A stretch of 64,000 bases of DNA from Branchiostoma belcheri (taxonomy: Eukaryota; Chordata; Leptocardii; Amphioxiformes; Branchiostomatidae). Below, piece by piece: positions 41,981 through 54,400 of this stretch (positions are counted from its first letter, which is position 1; the number at the start of each line of letters is the position of its first letter). The stretch covers positions 1 to 64,000 of the forward strand of contig NW_017804464.1 of the NCBI RefSeq assembly GCF_001625305.1, written 5' to 3'. The notes beneath the pieces were generated by a model. The model saw nothing but the letters and a program-made list of their open reading frames with translations. It had not been told where the DNA came from and searched no databases. A program made the position numbers and the translations under genes.

Positions 41981-44900
41981 GTAATACATCAATATATGTG
42001 TATTCAGCTACGTAATTCATTATTAGCTACGTGATGCCTGTCTGTAGCATACGTATGTTAATTGGTCATGCATTGGCATTCTCTATGCTAATGTGTGATG
42101 TTGCAAAATATCAATTTTAGTCAAAAGACTCGTTTAATCGGTTGCCTTGTGTTAATAGATCAATCCAAGAGGAAATGGTCAGAAGCAAATTCACGTTATA
42201 AGACCAAAAGGACGTGGTCCACATAGGGTCAAAGTTCACGGTCGGACAGCAAGGTCAAAGCTACCACACTGCAACAGCATATCATATCAAAATATATTCC
42301 ACAGGCACCCTTCTTTTCAAAAACCATAATGAGAATTTGCCAGCTCAGGCGGTACCGAGTATTATTGATAATGACAATGAAAGAAGTGCATTGCATATTC
42401 ATGCTTCATTGGGACTAAATGCAGTACATTAGCCACAAATGAGGAATGGGAAACTACGTTGTAACTGTTTCTCATTAACAAAGATATTTCGTAAATCAGT
42501 GTACAGCTCTCTGCAACAAATTTACTTCTTTGTCTCTGCTGTTCTGATGCTGGTGTATAGATGGAGATGGTACGATGATGAAGATGTTTTCTCATCCTAC
42601 CTTCGATGCTTCGTTTCCTAACTAATCGAGTTGGATCTGCAAACATGCATGAGAAAGTGGCCAATTTTCCACGCGCCATTTCGCCACATCCGTTCGGCCT
42701 GGGCTGTCAGCAGCCCGTTCGTGAGCACAAGAGGAGCGGTCATTTGACGGTCACAACAATACATTAATCACTGACACCGCGTTACGGTACCGACAGCATC
42801 ATCCACACGTGTCAAATACGGGTTGTAAATGATTCTTATGGTGGTCAAAAGGCTAATTGAGAAAAGGGGGATGGAAAAGAGATGAAAAAATGGTTGTGAA
42901 AAGGTGTTCGTATTCACATTTACAATGTCTCAATGTAATCGAAGTTTCTAATTAACAATCAAATGGTACCTTAATGATACGTCGATGAAAAGCGGCCTGC
43001 AGACCGATTTTAGCTTCTCATTAATAAAGAATGTTCCAACAAAAAGCAAACACTTGAAGTGGGTACAGAAAAAGGAACAATTTTAGCTATCTTTGGCATA
43101 CACTGTCACTCGCAAAATGCCATGACATCTGATTTCAAGAAGGCTATACATTGTTAAATTTACAATGATCATTCTTTCAGGTTATGTGGACACAACTTTT
43201 TACGAGATAAAGAACAAGTTGACTATTTTACAGATCCATGTCATCATATCCAGGCAACATATTGCACTATAAACTTGATTAAATGTTGGTCATAAAATAG
43301 ATAATTGTCCAGATAATACTGCTAGTATCACATGAGAATTCACAGCAAGAAGTACTGGCGTTCTAATATCTACAATCCTTTCTGTCTAGTCATAGTTGAT
43401 ACAACCATTTGAATCTTCCCATCAACAAGAAAGTATTAAAACTACTTAATACGTTCAAGTTCAAAGGCGTTTTTCAGGCTTCGCTGAGTTCAGATAGGAT
43501 TGAAACAGCCTGAGGGTGGGTTACTACCTATGAAGCACTTTACGAGAACATAAAAACTAATCAAAGTCAGGGTAGCATAAAAATTTACTACCTGCTGACA
43601 TTGCCAAGACGTTGCCTTGTACATGGTACAGTTTGGTACTGTATCTAGTTGAAGTGATTATATCTACGGTTTTAAAAAAATGAACTATGGCATCGATCAA
43701 CACTTTTGAGAACACAACCAATTGCATATTTCTTATATAAACCCCAATCGCCTGTCGATCGTTAGATTTATTATTATATTCAAGATGCATCTATTGAACA
43801 TCGCAGTGGAATCACTGAATTATATTCAATTTAAAATTTTTAACAAATATACGACATTGCACATAATGCGATCCTTTAGCTCTTATATATAAAATAGTGC
43901 ACTCTGTATCCTTGACTTGCAATGACTAAAAAAGGCACAACAACTCGAAGTTATAATAAAGTATTTACATCTGTTAGAGTTCGGTTGCAATTCGTTGATT
44001 TAGACAATCTTGGAGTCACAATTGCTTTAAAATGAGCATCCGATTATGACAGAGAATATGTGTATGTCAACAATTGTTGAATGTCATCCTTACCACAATC
44101 CATTACATATTCCACATATCAAAAATCTATAGGCCCGCCATACAATGCACATGCTTTTATGTCATAATCTAATTCCTTGATGTTTGAAAAAGAGCAGTTT
44201 GATACTCACACAATATCCGAAGTGTGTGGTAGATAATTTGAGCTGCAATAGAATAGAACTAGCTGTAGGTAACTAAAACCCTACATTACGTGTAGGTTCT
44301 ATTGTAGGTTCCTTTGCAGTCAGAAGTGAATGATAATGGGAGAAACTCCCTACCCTTCGATGAATCATAACACTAGGGTTTACTACTAATGGATACTATG
44401 ATAATGGATTGCATCACAGGAATGAGAAACGGCATATATTTTACAGCCTCTAAGATCTAAATAAAAAAATTCCCCGTAGGGAAACTTCAATCAAGATCAT
44501 CTAAGTATAACCCTTGCTGAATGAATAGCAAAGAAAATCTGATTAATGTAACCCCTGCTCACCTGCAGAAAGTACACCTTTAACCCTCCAATCCTCACCT
44601 GCTCGCTCTCACTGATAGACCAACATACCTCCCGATAGTTGCTATAGCAACCCCTTCCCAGGCTAATCTGTGGAGCCGTTAGAAAGACGCCGAGCCCGTT
44701 ATCAACAAGCTGCGGATCGCCTCGTCCTCGCAATTTCCCCCGTAGGCGTGCATTTTTCCAGCGGTTGTCTGCATTTATTTAGCGCGAAATCACTAAGTTT
44801 CCGTATTACCGTGGCGATAATCGTGCTTTGGAGCACCACTTAGTGTCACAAGAAAGCTGGAAGACGCATTTACAGGCTTTCAGTTCGGAGACGGCGGCCA

Positions 44901-47900
44901 TCTCACCGTGAATGGCAGTTATACAGGTGCTATATGCATCATCCTGAAGTGTAATGACTGCTATATACACTACCTAAAAACGGGACAGGAATACGCGGGT
45001 GGTGTATGTTCCAAAAATACTAACTTTGAACATATGAGCCCAGTCCAAATCAAAGGTAAACAAACGCTCCGTACACACCTGCCTAATTATGTTAATTAAG
45101 TAGTGTTATTAAAGGGAAATGAATATGGATGTATTGATTTTTCTAATGGTGCGATTTGGTGATTAAAGGAAAACAGAACTTAGTGGCAAATTTCACTATA
45201 GCAGTGATTAATGTATGGGAATAAATAAATAAATAAAGCATGTAACTTAAATCTCGGCAATGAACAGATAACGTTTACACTGCACTTGTTAACTATATTG
45301 GATATCCTTGTAGCAAGAGCTAGAACATTCGTACCACAATATGATTACCAAGCATTGTATATGATAAGAAAATAACTTCTTACCTTCTTGTGCAACCAAT
45401 ATTTCGTAAATGAAGATGTTCTAGATACTCGTAAAATAAACATGTCATTTCGCCAGACAGAATTAAAATAACTACCTTTAGACCAAATAGCTTAACCATG
45501 ATAGATACCTGTATGGCCTAATTGTGTTAGGATGAACGTTTCCCAATATAACTCATTCGACTGGCATTTGCCTTATCTCTATTTCGAAACAAAAATCTTT
45601 CTGTAAACAAATCACCTTACAAGTTAGCAAACGCACCCAAGATACGGCTATTCCAGGTACCAAGACGACGTTCTAATGGTCTATACTTTAAACACTGTGT
45701 CTAAAACGAATGAGCGGGAAAATGAGAAATGAATCTAGTCCTACCCTCCGCAGTCTAATGGCAGCCCTGCACTCACACGTTCTTCTCGCTACATTATTCC
45801 TGTAATGCCATAAAGCACCCAGGGAAATGAATGACTACAGAAGCACTATATTTCTCCATAAACATGACAGCTCGGAGTCCAACTAATGCAGGCGGCGGCG
45901 GCAGGGAATGCTCAAATGGCAAAAGGCCATTTCGTGAATTTGATTTAAAAATCGCTTACAACTCCTTCCGCCCAGAGACTATCCTACTGCACATTTTGTT
46001 GGTTCCTATCAAAACCTCCGTCAGATCTCATTATCGTACATATGACACGACGCCCGCTCTGCCTTTTTGTACCGGAGCTGCGCTTATCTCGAGATGGAAT
46101 GCAGCCGCAGCAATGTTGCTTATATGCAAGAAGCAAGCCCACATTTACAACCTAAGCCCCTGACGTCGCCTCATTTTGAAGTGCAGTATCGCACGATTTT
46201 TGCTTTAACATCCACCGTTCATTTCTGAATAAGATAGCAATGTGAACTAGGATGAATCAGAAGTACATAAGAGCTGGAAACGAAAGCTCCGGAAAAATAT
46301 TCTTTTCTGAGTGGGATTCATGTTGGTCCTATTATAGATAGGTAACGTGAAGGTTCCGTTTGCGACGTGCAACAAATCAATCAGAGTAAGGATTGTGCAC
46401 GGACCATGGTAGTTCATCCAAGCGTCAAAAATAAGCTGTTCAACCCGCAAGAGAGGTATGCATTTCCAAACAAAAACAATCTTCACTATAACTTCATTGT
46501 CTCCACGTCCCCTCAGGACGGCCAATATTGCTAATAATCGCAGCCAGATTCTCTCGGTAATAACAATAAATTTTCACCCAGCCAAGAGCGGTGAAGAATG
46601 CGTCTTCCTCGCCCGAGGTCCCGGGGGACTTAGCTTCATTCGATTCCCCTAGTCCCACACCAATTATGACAAAAATATACACCATAACTTCAAAAGGAAA
46701 TGGCTGAACACATCAATGACGACGTTATGTACCGTGGGATGCATATGTAGACCAGGTACTGAAATGAAGGGGACACTGCTGCAATGTGCAGGTCGAGTCT
46801 ATCTAGTAAGCGTCCGTGTAGAGTACATGCAAAATCTGCCGTGTCCATATGTCCTTCTTGGCGCTAAGCTGTTTAAGGTTAAACCCAGAGTTGGAATGAT
46901 TCCTTGCCTGTAACCCATAGGAATGCATGATGATGCCAAGGCAGCGGCAGGTATCTTACCAGAAGAGTACACGGAGAGCACATTGTCGCCGTGCATTGTG
47001 TGCAAAGCGAAACACTTACCGCATTAGGGTGAGTACGGCTTCTGAACCATTCTGCGGCCCAGGAGAACCGGAACACCAGATAAAGCAGCCTTCCTGCGCG
47101 GCTGCTACGCCGAGATATGGGGCGGGCGTGGACGCGGTCACATTCTGCCGATTGATTTCTAGCCTAGGCGACTGAAGCAGCCGCGAGCGCCGAGCTGTGC
47201 CGTGTGAAGAATCGGTAATGGCGCCCGGTTCGCAACAACAGGACGGGAATTAAATTATAAGAGTTGTTCGAGCCTAGTGCATGCCGATACATCAATATCA
47301 AGCCATTTACAGAATAGTGACTGGACACTACTTATTGGAGCGTCATAAAATCACACAAAAGGCCGATTGAATCTAGTGACTCCTAAACCCGAGATAAAAC
47401 ACGACTATACTCCTTTCCGTGCAAGCTCAAGTGAATGCTTTGTTCTTGACCGCGCTACTTTAATGCGATGTCTTCCTCCATTGCAGATCGCGCTCAATTG
47501 ATATTGGAAGCGAACAAGCCAACGGAGCAGGTCATTGGTTTTATATACTATCAAGGTTAATATGTGTAGACAGGTAATCTTCATGCAAGTGTTTTATGTG
47601 TTTGCATTTTTTATTCCCAATGACAAGTAGAGGGCAAGTAAAAAGTTCAAGTAACAAAAATGTCAAACAAATAGTTTAAAGGTTTGTCTGTAACGTAGTT
47701 TTTCAAAAACATTACAAATTTACGTACCAACAATGCCCTTAGTACATGCAACAAGCAATTTCTATGGATAGAAAGGCATCGGGAAACATAATGCTATATT
47801 GCCTGCGGTTTAAGATACGTTGCTCCGTGAGCTTCAATTTTATTTTGCCTTTTTCGTATAGGAAACAAATTTGATGAAGAAGAAAAAAAACAAATGTAGA

Positions 47901-50900
47901 ACAACAAAAGTTTCTCTTAGATTGGCTGCCATGAAGAGAGGATGATGTAAAACCAATTCCAGTCTTAGCAGCTAGTCTGGATGTCTACAGACTGATGGAG
48001 ATGGCGGATTCATTTCTCAGCAGTGTTTGTTTGATACATCAATGACATAGCAATGACACAAGGCGCTGTGGGAATACGTACACAATACTCCGTTCCCTTT
48101 ATATCTTAACGGCAACGTTGGATATAGATGTCCTCGACCGTAGAGGCACATTCTGATAACCTGCTGTGCAGCAAATGCTAAAGTGGGAATTCAGCTGCAT
48201 TAGTCATCACGCGATTCTTTATTGGTATTGTTTGGTTCAAGTGTGTGCTTAAAAAATCGCTCAACAAATTTCTAACACAAGAACTTTATTAAACGACAAT
48301 TGTACATGGTACAATGTGTGGCAACAAATATTGAACACAGTGTATTAGCACATAATAAATCTTAAAGTCCTGATTATTGCTAGCATAAGTAAGTCTTTAA
48401 CGTAGTATCACAATCAAGTGAGGACCATCGTGAATTTCAGTACTTTTACTAACAACACAGCTTGTCTGTAGCATCGAGTCTCTTGAAATTTGTTGTACTT
48501 GATTTGAGAAATGTGGATAACTTGTTGTGTAACACAGTTATCCAGAGCATTCATGACAAAGTAAAATCCATCTTCAACTTGGTATGCACTTGGTTCTACC
48601 CCTCCACCTGATGCGACCCTGCAGCATTGTTAAAGATAAGATTAGGTGATATCGTGACGAGGGACGAAGCCAAATGAAAGTAGGCAGAAGGGAACGGAAA
48701 ATATAAAAGTAACCTGCGCTGCCTAATTGGTACAGGCAAGGCTGTGAAAGCAATATTCCTCCCTGGACGCTACCTCGAGCGTCATTCTAGCGCCCTTGGC
48801 CTTCCAAAAAGAAATTTGCCAGGACTGTTAAGGTGACAAGCAGTGTCTATACGAGTCATTACTTTTACTGTCAATTACCTACTGATATTACCCAGCCCTA
48901 TCAGCAACGCGGGGCGACCAGTTCACCTACCCGCGCTCAAAGCAATGTTTTTCAAAAGACCTTCGAGCAACGTCGTTTCAAGGTGTATACATAATGAATC
49001 AGAATACTGGCATCTACATCAGGGCACACCAACATTCTCTCAACCGGAACAGGGGGCGGTACCGACTTCCGACGAACTTTAACCCAATGCTGACGTCGTA
49101 CGTGAGAAAAATCACGTGTCTACTGCACTTGGGTCAGAAAGCGTATGAAGACCGATCGACAAGTGATTCGGTCAAACATTTCTGTGTCAGATTTCTTTGA
49201 GTTTATCATGAATTCAGGTGAACTTTTATGCTAGAACACTCCTTATTATTGTAGGAAGCCGTGTCGTTTCTTACGATCCATGACATCTATCTAGACTATA
49301 AATTTTACTGTTATCACAACTTAAAAATTGATTTTGCCGTGACACCATGAGCTAGCTTTATCATTACAATAACAACTGCCAACTGCCTAACACTACTAAG
49401 GTTAAGGATACTGGTGAGAATGATGGATGGTGAAGTTGAAATGATTTAATGATAAAGCTTCTCTTTGAAGTAAAGGAATATCATCTGTCTTTAGCAGGCA
49501 AGGAAATCATCGCAATTACAAATCAAAACAACGCAGAGAAAAGACTGAGAACAAACAGTGACGTACACCACTCCTGGATCAACTAACATCAGAAGTAGTC
49601 GGCCGACACCATGGAAGTCACTTACACCAAGATAGCCACGAAAATGATTCGACATATCTTTATAATGCCACCTGAAGCACCTGCACGAGGATCATGAATA
49701 TGAATTCTTTACGAGTGTGTGGCTTCAAATATTTCCATCGTTAAAACAGCCACGCCTATCCAGTGGGACTCATCTAGCCGCATAGATTGTCACACAAGGA
49801 GTGAATTATTGTTCTCTGTCAACCCAGGTCACGTAACACGATTGGCGAATGGTGCATAGATTCAAAACATGAGGCATGGTTGTGTGTTTTTCTCCTGCCT
49901 GGTTCTGATTTAGAACACGACATAACATCGTCACAAGACACACAAGCACACATTTAATTCTGAGCCCAGTCTTTCTCCCAATTCCACGTAATACATCCCC
50001 TGGTATAGCTGCCATCAAATTCTAATTGAGTGTAAGACCCGCGGTCATGTTATCCTGCACTATATGACAGCGTAGTAATGAGGCTTAGTCAGCGGTATCT
50101 CTGTTGGCTCTGAGGAAGAATAGACGGGGCGGATTCAATGTCACGTCTCAGGTCCCTTATCTGGAGCAATTTCATCGCAAAGGCTTCAAGGCGATTCATC
50201 TCCTTAAAGTCATCGCCGGGGAAATTAAGGCTTGAAGAGATAACAAACGCCATCCTAGCCTTGGATTCCTCCTCAAGTGGGATGTACCTTCCTGGAAATT
50301 GGAAATATTCCATCGTGATTACAGCTTAAGATAAGAACATATTGGAATAGAGGAGGATACAGTTTAGCATCCCGATGGGGTTCTGTGCAAGTTGTAGTTA
50401 CGTCTTTTGCCTCATTATCCTTCTGAACTTGTGCACATTGTGGGAGTGGGATATAGCGAATAAAGCTTCCTGTCATGTTTGATAGATAGTTGAGAGCTAC
50501 AGAGGACGGATATGCCGATTTTCAGCTTTTTTCAATTGATTTGGATTCCTTTCACTAGGAGATAAATATCAGAAATAAGGCATTTCCTGGTGAAACAGTT
50601 ATGTAGTCCAGGACTAACGTTCCAATATTCATTTTGTCAATGTAGTTCATTATGCCCATTGCAATAAATCCACAACAAAAATATTGCTCTAATCGTCCTG
50701 TTACAAACAATACTGTACGCAAAACTGCAAAAAAAATGTATGAATATCATATAAATTTATGACACAAAACATCAACGTCTGCCTTGTTGTACAGATGTAT
50801 TGGTGAAAGAATGAGTTGTTATATTATCGAGCACTATGTGTAATCTGCATACTTACACCAAATATATCCCTCGTTGGGTGGAGAAGATACCGCTCACTTT

Positions 50901-51180
50901 GTAATAAGCAACAGTGGTCACTCAAGCCCTGATTTCAATGACATCTTATCATAGCTGATTCATGGGTCTGTAATAGATCTCGAGTTATCTGGCTGAAATG
51001 CGTCATCAGACGACTCATCATTAATTAATTCACGACAATATATGCAATATGGTTTTGCTATATTATTCATTTGAACGACGTTGACAAAAATACCAATTGA
51101 ATTGTATCAGATATTAACTATAAAACAAAATACATTTGGTCTTTTACACTAAACGAGGCGATACCATTGGTATAGTGTCA
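41981..51180. other. intergenic stretch with orphan open frames only
   Basis: No complete gene could be assembled. Two minus-strand frames look more protein-like than their surroundings and touch a splice-like site: one near 44563-44780 ending at GCAG|GTGAGC, and one at 50089-50291 (separate entry). A small diverged repeat (42960-43075) resembles 12855-12960. A CpG-rich patch lies at about 47050-47250. Confidence 0.45.
50089..50291 (-). CDS. candidate orphan terminal exon (unrecognised)
   Basis: After a good acceptor (atttccaatttccag) the phase-1 frame reads RYIPLEEESKARMAFVISSS, then continues through FPGDDFKEMNRLEAF and LLQIRDLRRDIES to QQRYR and a TGA. Amino-acid make-up is protein-like, with alternating acidic and basic residues and few rare codons. 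A similar start, FIRYIPLPQCAQVQKDNEAK, occurs in an open frame about 130 nt upstream (50405-50476), but its donor is not in matching phase. No polyadenylation signal is close. It may be part of an unseen gene, a pseudogene, or chance. Confidence 0.25.
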
Positions 51181-51190
51181 TCATCCAACA

Positions 51191-51485
51191 TGCGACACTC
51201 TAGGGTCATCAGGCGGGCAATGTTAACCTTTGCCCTGGTCTTCAACGATGAGAAACCATGTTCACGTTCGTAGCATTGTCTCGTTTATAAACTAGCTTCT
51301 TGAGTAATTTGACGAATGTTTCAAAGCAGTTATTATCCAATTATACGTATAAATATATAGAAGAAGCTATCGTCGAACCTTTCACGAGTTCTATGCGCGA
51401 TATGTGGTAGATGGGGGAGGGGGGCACGTATGACCTTTGCAAAGGTCAAGCATATGTTTTACCTGATTACACAAAAATTGTCGCA
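51191..51485. mobile_element. MITE with ~50-bp terminal inverted repeats, copy 2
   Basis: Starts TGCGACACTCTAGGGTCATCAGGCGGG...TTAACCTTTGCCCTGGTC and ends with the inverted counterpart GACCTTTGCAAAGGTCAAGC...ACCTGATTACACAAAAATTGTCGCA, with a GGGGGAGGGGGGCAC tract near the right end. 295 bp. The same family occurs at 25202-25515, but without the tandem left-end amplification. Confidence 0.75.
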
Positions 51486-54400
51486 TTCTCAGTTACTAGT
51501 ATTACTGCAATATTACATCCTCTGCCAACACATCTTATATCTTTCCGCCCACATTTTATGTATTGAATCACAGTTTTATGTTTTTGTTTTCAAATATTGA
51601 TGTTGAAGTATAAAAATTCCTTTGAACCGTTGTGTATCTGAAGGACACTGTTCTTACTCTACCATGGATATCCATTGACCCATATTGGCCATGTAACATA
51701 TTATATCGTAACCATATCTTACAAACGCATGGCCCCAAACTCCATTTACCGCAGATGATTTGTCAAAACAACGTAATGTTGACCTACAGGGCAATCTTTT
51801 GACAGACAAATGGATGTAGGACATCCCATCTCTTTTCACCTGTTACAGTTGATATATCGGTGCAACTTTGAACCAATATCGCGCAATTCGTGATTTGCCC
51901 TACTTCAGTAACCACTGATCCCTGTCATCCCAATTGCGCCAAATGACGCATGTCGCACAATACGGTGGGATTCATTGAAGCGTTATGGATAGGCCCAGGC
52001 CGCGGTACACTGCCTCAGTTTACACCCCACATGCCGCTCTGACAAATGTATCCCGGTCAGTGCCGTATTTGTGCTGTCACCTATATGCAAATGAGTTTCA
52101 CGTACATGCATAAAAGCGAACAATTACGATAGGAGACAGAAACAAACAAAACCTTCTGACACTTTTCACAATCTGACATCATTGATTGAAGCCGTGCTTC
52201 TATTTATCATAAAAGTTCATCTGTGTTGCATGTGTAAAGTTCAAACTTTTGTTCTAACACAACAGGGGCAGAGTCAGAATCTTTTTGACCCAGTGTTGAC
52301 TTCACACTTCACAGAATAACGGCACATCCATATGTTATACATAAGTATACATTAATTAGAATAAAAGAGGGTTCTGGCAGGGATTTTGAAATCACCATTA
52401 TTAACTGTATGTCTGATCAGCCTCAAGGGAATAAGCCAGACTCCACAGATGTGTTCCAATGGAGTCATTCTATATATTGATTAGAGAAATTACGACTTTT
52501 CGGTCGGCACCTCGGACCGATTTGCTACAGGTGGACGGATACCTGTCTAAAGTTATCGTTAGTATCTATTCCACTCATTCTATTAATACAACATCTTTCG
52601 GAGATGTAGCATTGAGAATTCTAGTATTATGATGTATGAAACTGATTGTAATATTCCATGCTGGTATCTACAAAATTGAATTTTCATTTGTATCCCCGTA
52701 AGGGGGTTGTGTTTTTATTCCATACAAATCACTGGATGTCCCAGATTTGTCCCAATAACGCATCTGGCATGGCAGTAAAAGAACGATCGGGTGCTTTTAT
52801 GGCCGTCATCAGCAGCTGTGGTTAACACAGTATCCATTTGCTGATCTGATACTAGTTACACAAATGTACACGCACAAAATCGTTTCAACCATGGATGACC
52901 TCAAGCACCTTGGCCTATTCCAGCAGCTCATGTATACACAATACTACAAGCAATATAAAATAAGTTGAATATTCAAATGTGCTGACGTCTGGTCCAATAA
53001 TTCCGAAATATGATATATAGCTTCTGGCAGCTTAGACATTTGTGAAAACTTTTTTTTTCTTCATTTTGGACAGTCCCAGTAAATATGATAATTGTATGAC
53101 AGATGGAGAATTTAAGAAGCTGGCTTGTCGCAATACATCTACAGAAGTTTCAACACGATTCTAGCTAACGATGAAGACGATGTGACCGATTTCTTTTATT
53201 CCAGACCCGACTGACTGCCCTGATTGTGTCACGTTGATGAATGTTGACTGATATCACAATCGTACAGAGGTTGTCATCAGGCAAGATGGGTCAGCACTGG
53301 AGGTCACGCCTGACGTGCCGAGATGTTGCTGATACCGGGACTGATGATCACCCCCACCCGCCAGAATCTGCTGGATATCTGCGCTGGAAGCGATTGTCGA
53401 TACCAGAACGGCAGGGCTGCCAACAGTATGACCGGCTACAAGCGATGCGAATAAAACGATCGAACAAAAGAAGCATTGAATGGAACTAATGCCTTATAAA
53501 TAGACAGGTACAGTTGACCATCCGGACAACATATAGTCTTCGAACTCAGCATCCAAGTTGCCCGTAGCCGCCCGTTGTGTATCAAACAGTGGGGCACGGA
53601 TTTGAGCTCTTCAATACATTGATCTGGTGCTTGCTGCTGAAAACAGACATCTTCTACAGAACCTCGTTCTTCTGCAACACCTATGTTTGACTTTTAGTTT
53701 ATTTAACATAGGTTTGTTTTCATGTCCTTTTGTGTAGATATAAGCATGTATTTTTTTGATATGTAACGTTTGATGGGTTCTCATACCTGAAACAAAGGAT
53801 TAATGAATGAATTATATAATATGAGAACTGATTGCTGTAGTAAAATTGTTGTTTAAAATTCAACATTTTGCATATTACTTCATCACACCATCCTACCATT
53901 GCCTCCAATACAACGAAAATTTGTGATTTACCTTAAAAGACCTTTTTCAACCGCGTACAAATGAGACTTCCTGAAATGTAAGTTGGCACCTTTGAAGCCA
54001 TAATGGCGTTGACGCAAACTGCCTTGGCACACATTAAGCATCTTCCTCTTGCCAACAAGGCTCGGTGATCTATACCCTGTGCCACATTACAGCTGTACAC
54101 ATCCCCAAAGGTGCTATAAATACCACATAGCTTCATTACTTCTGCACCTTGCAACTTATACATTACCCTGCAGGAGCATGGCTGGGTCTCTTGGGTCGCT
54201 GGCGGTATTACACGGAAACAGAGAGTATGAACAGAATCAATATGGCTATGCAAATTGCTGCCATTGGTATCATTCTCGCACAATTCCGCTAGCACAAGCA
54301 AGGGGATTACTCTGTCACCACGAAAGCTGAGAAAGACGAGGGAAATATACAAAACAAGACCTCATTATAGTCGTGAAATGGGCTAGAACAACAGTAAAAC

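Noticed and set aside
53933..54352. 139-codon minus-strand frame with an opposing 93-codon frame.
   Set aside because: No recognisable domain. An ORF of this length is expected by chance in 64 kb of DNA of this composition.
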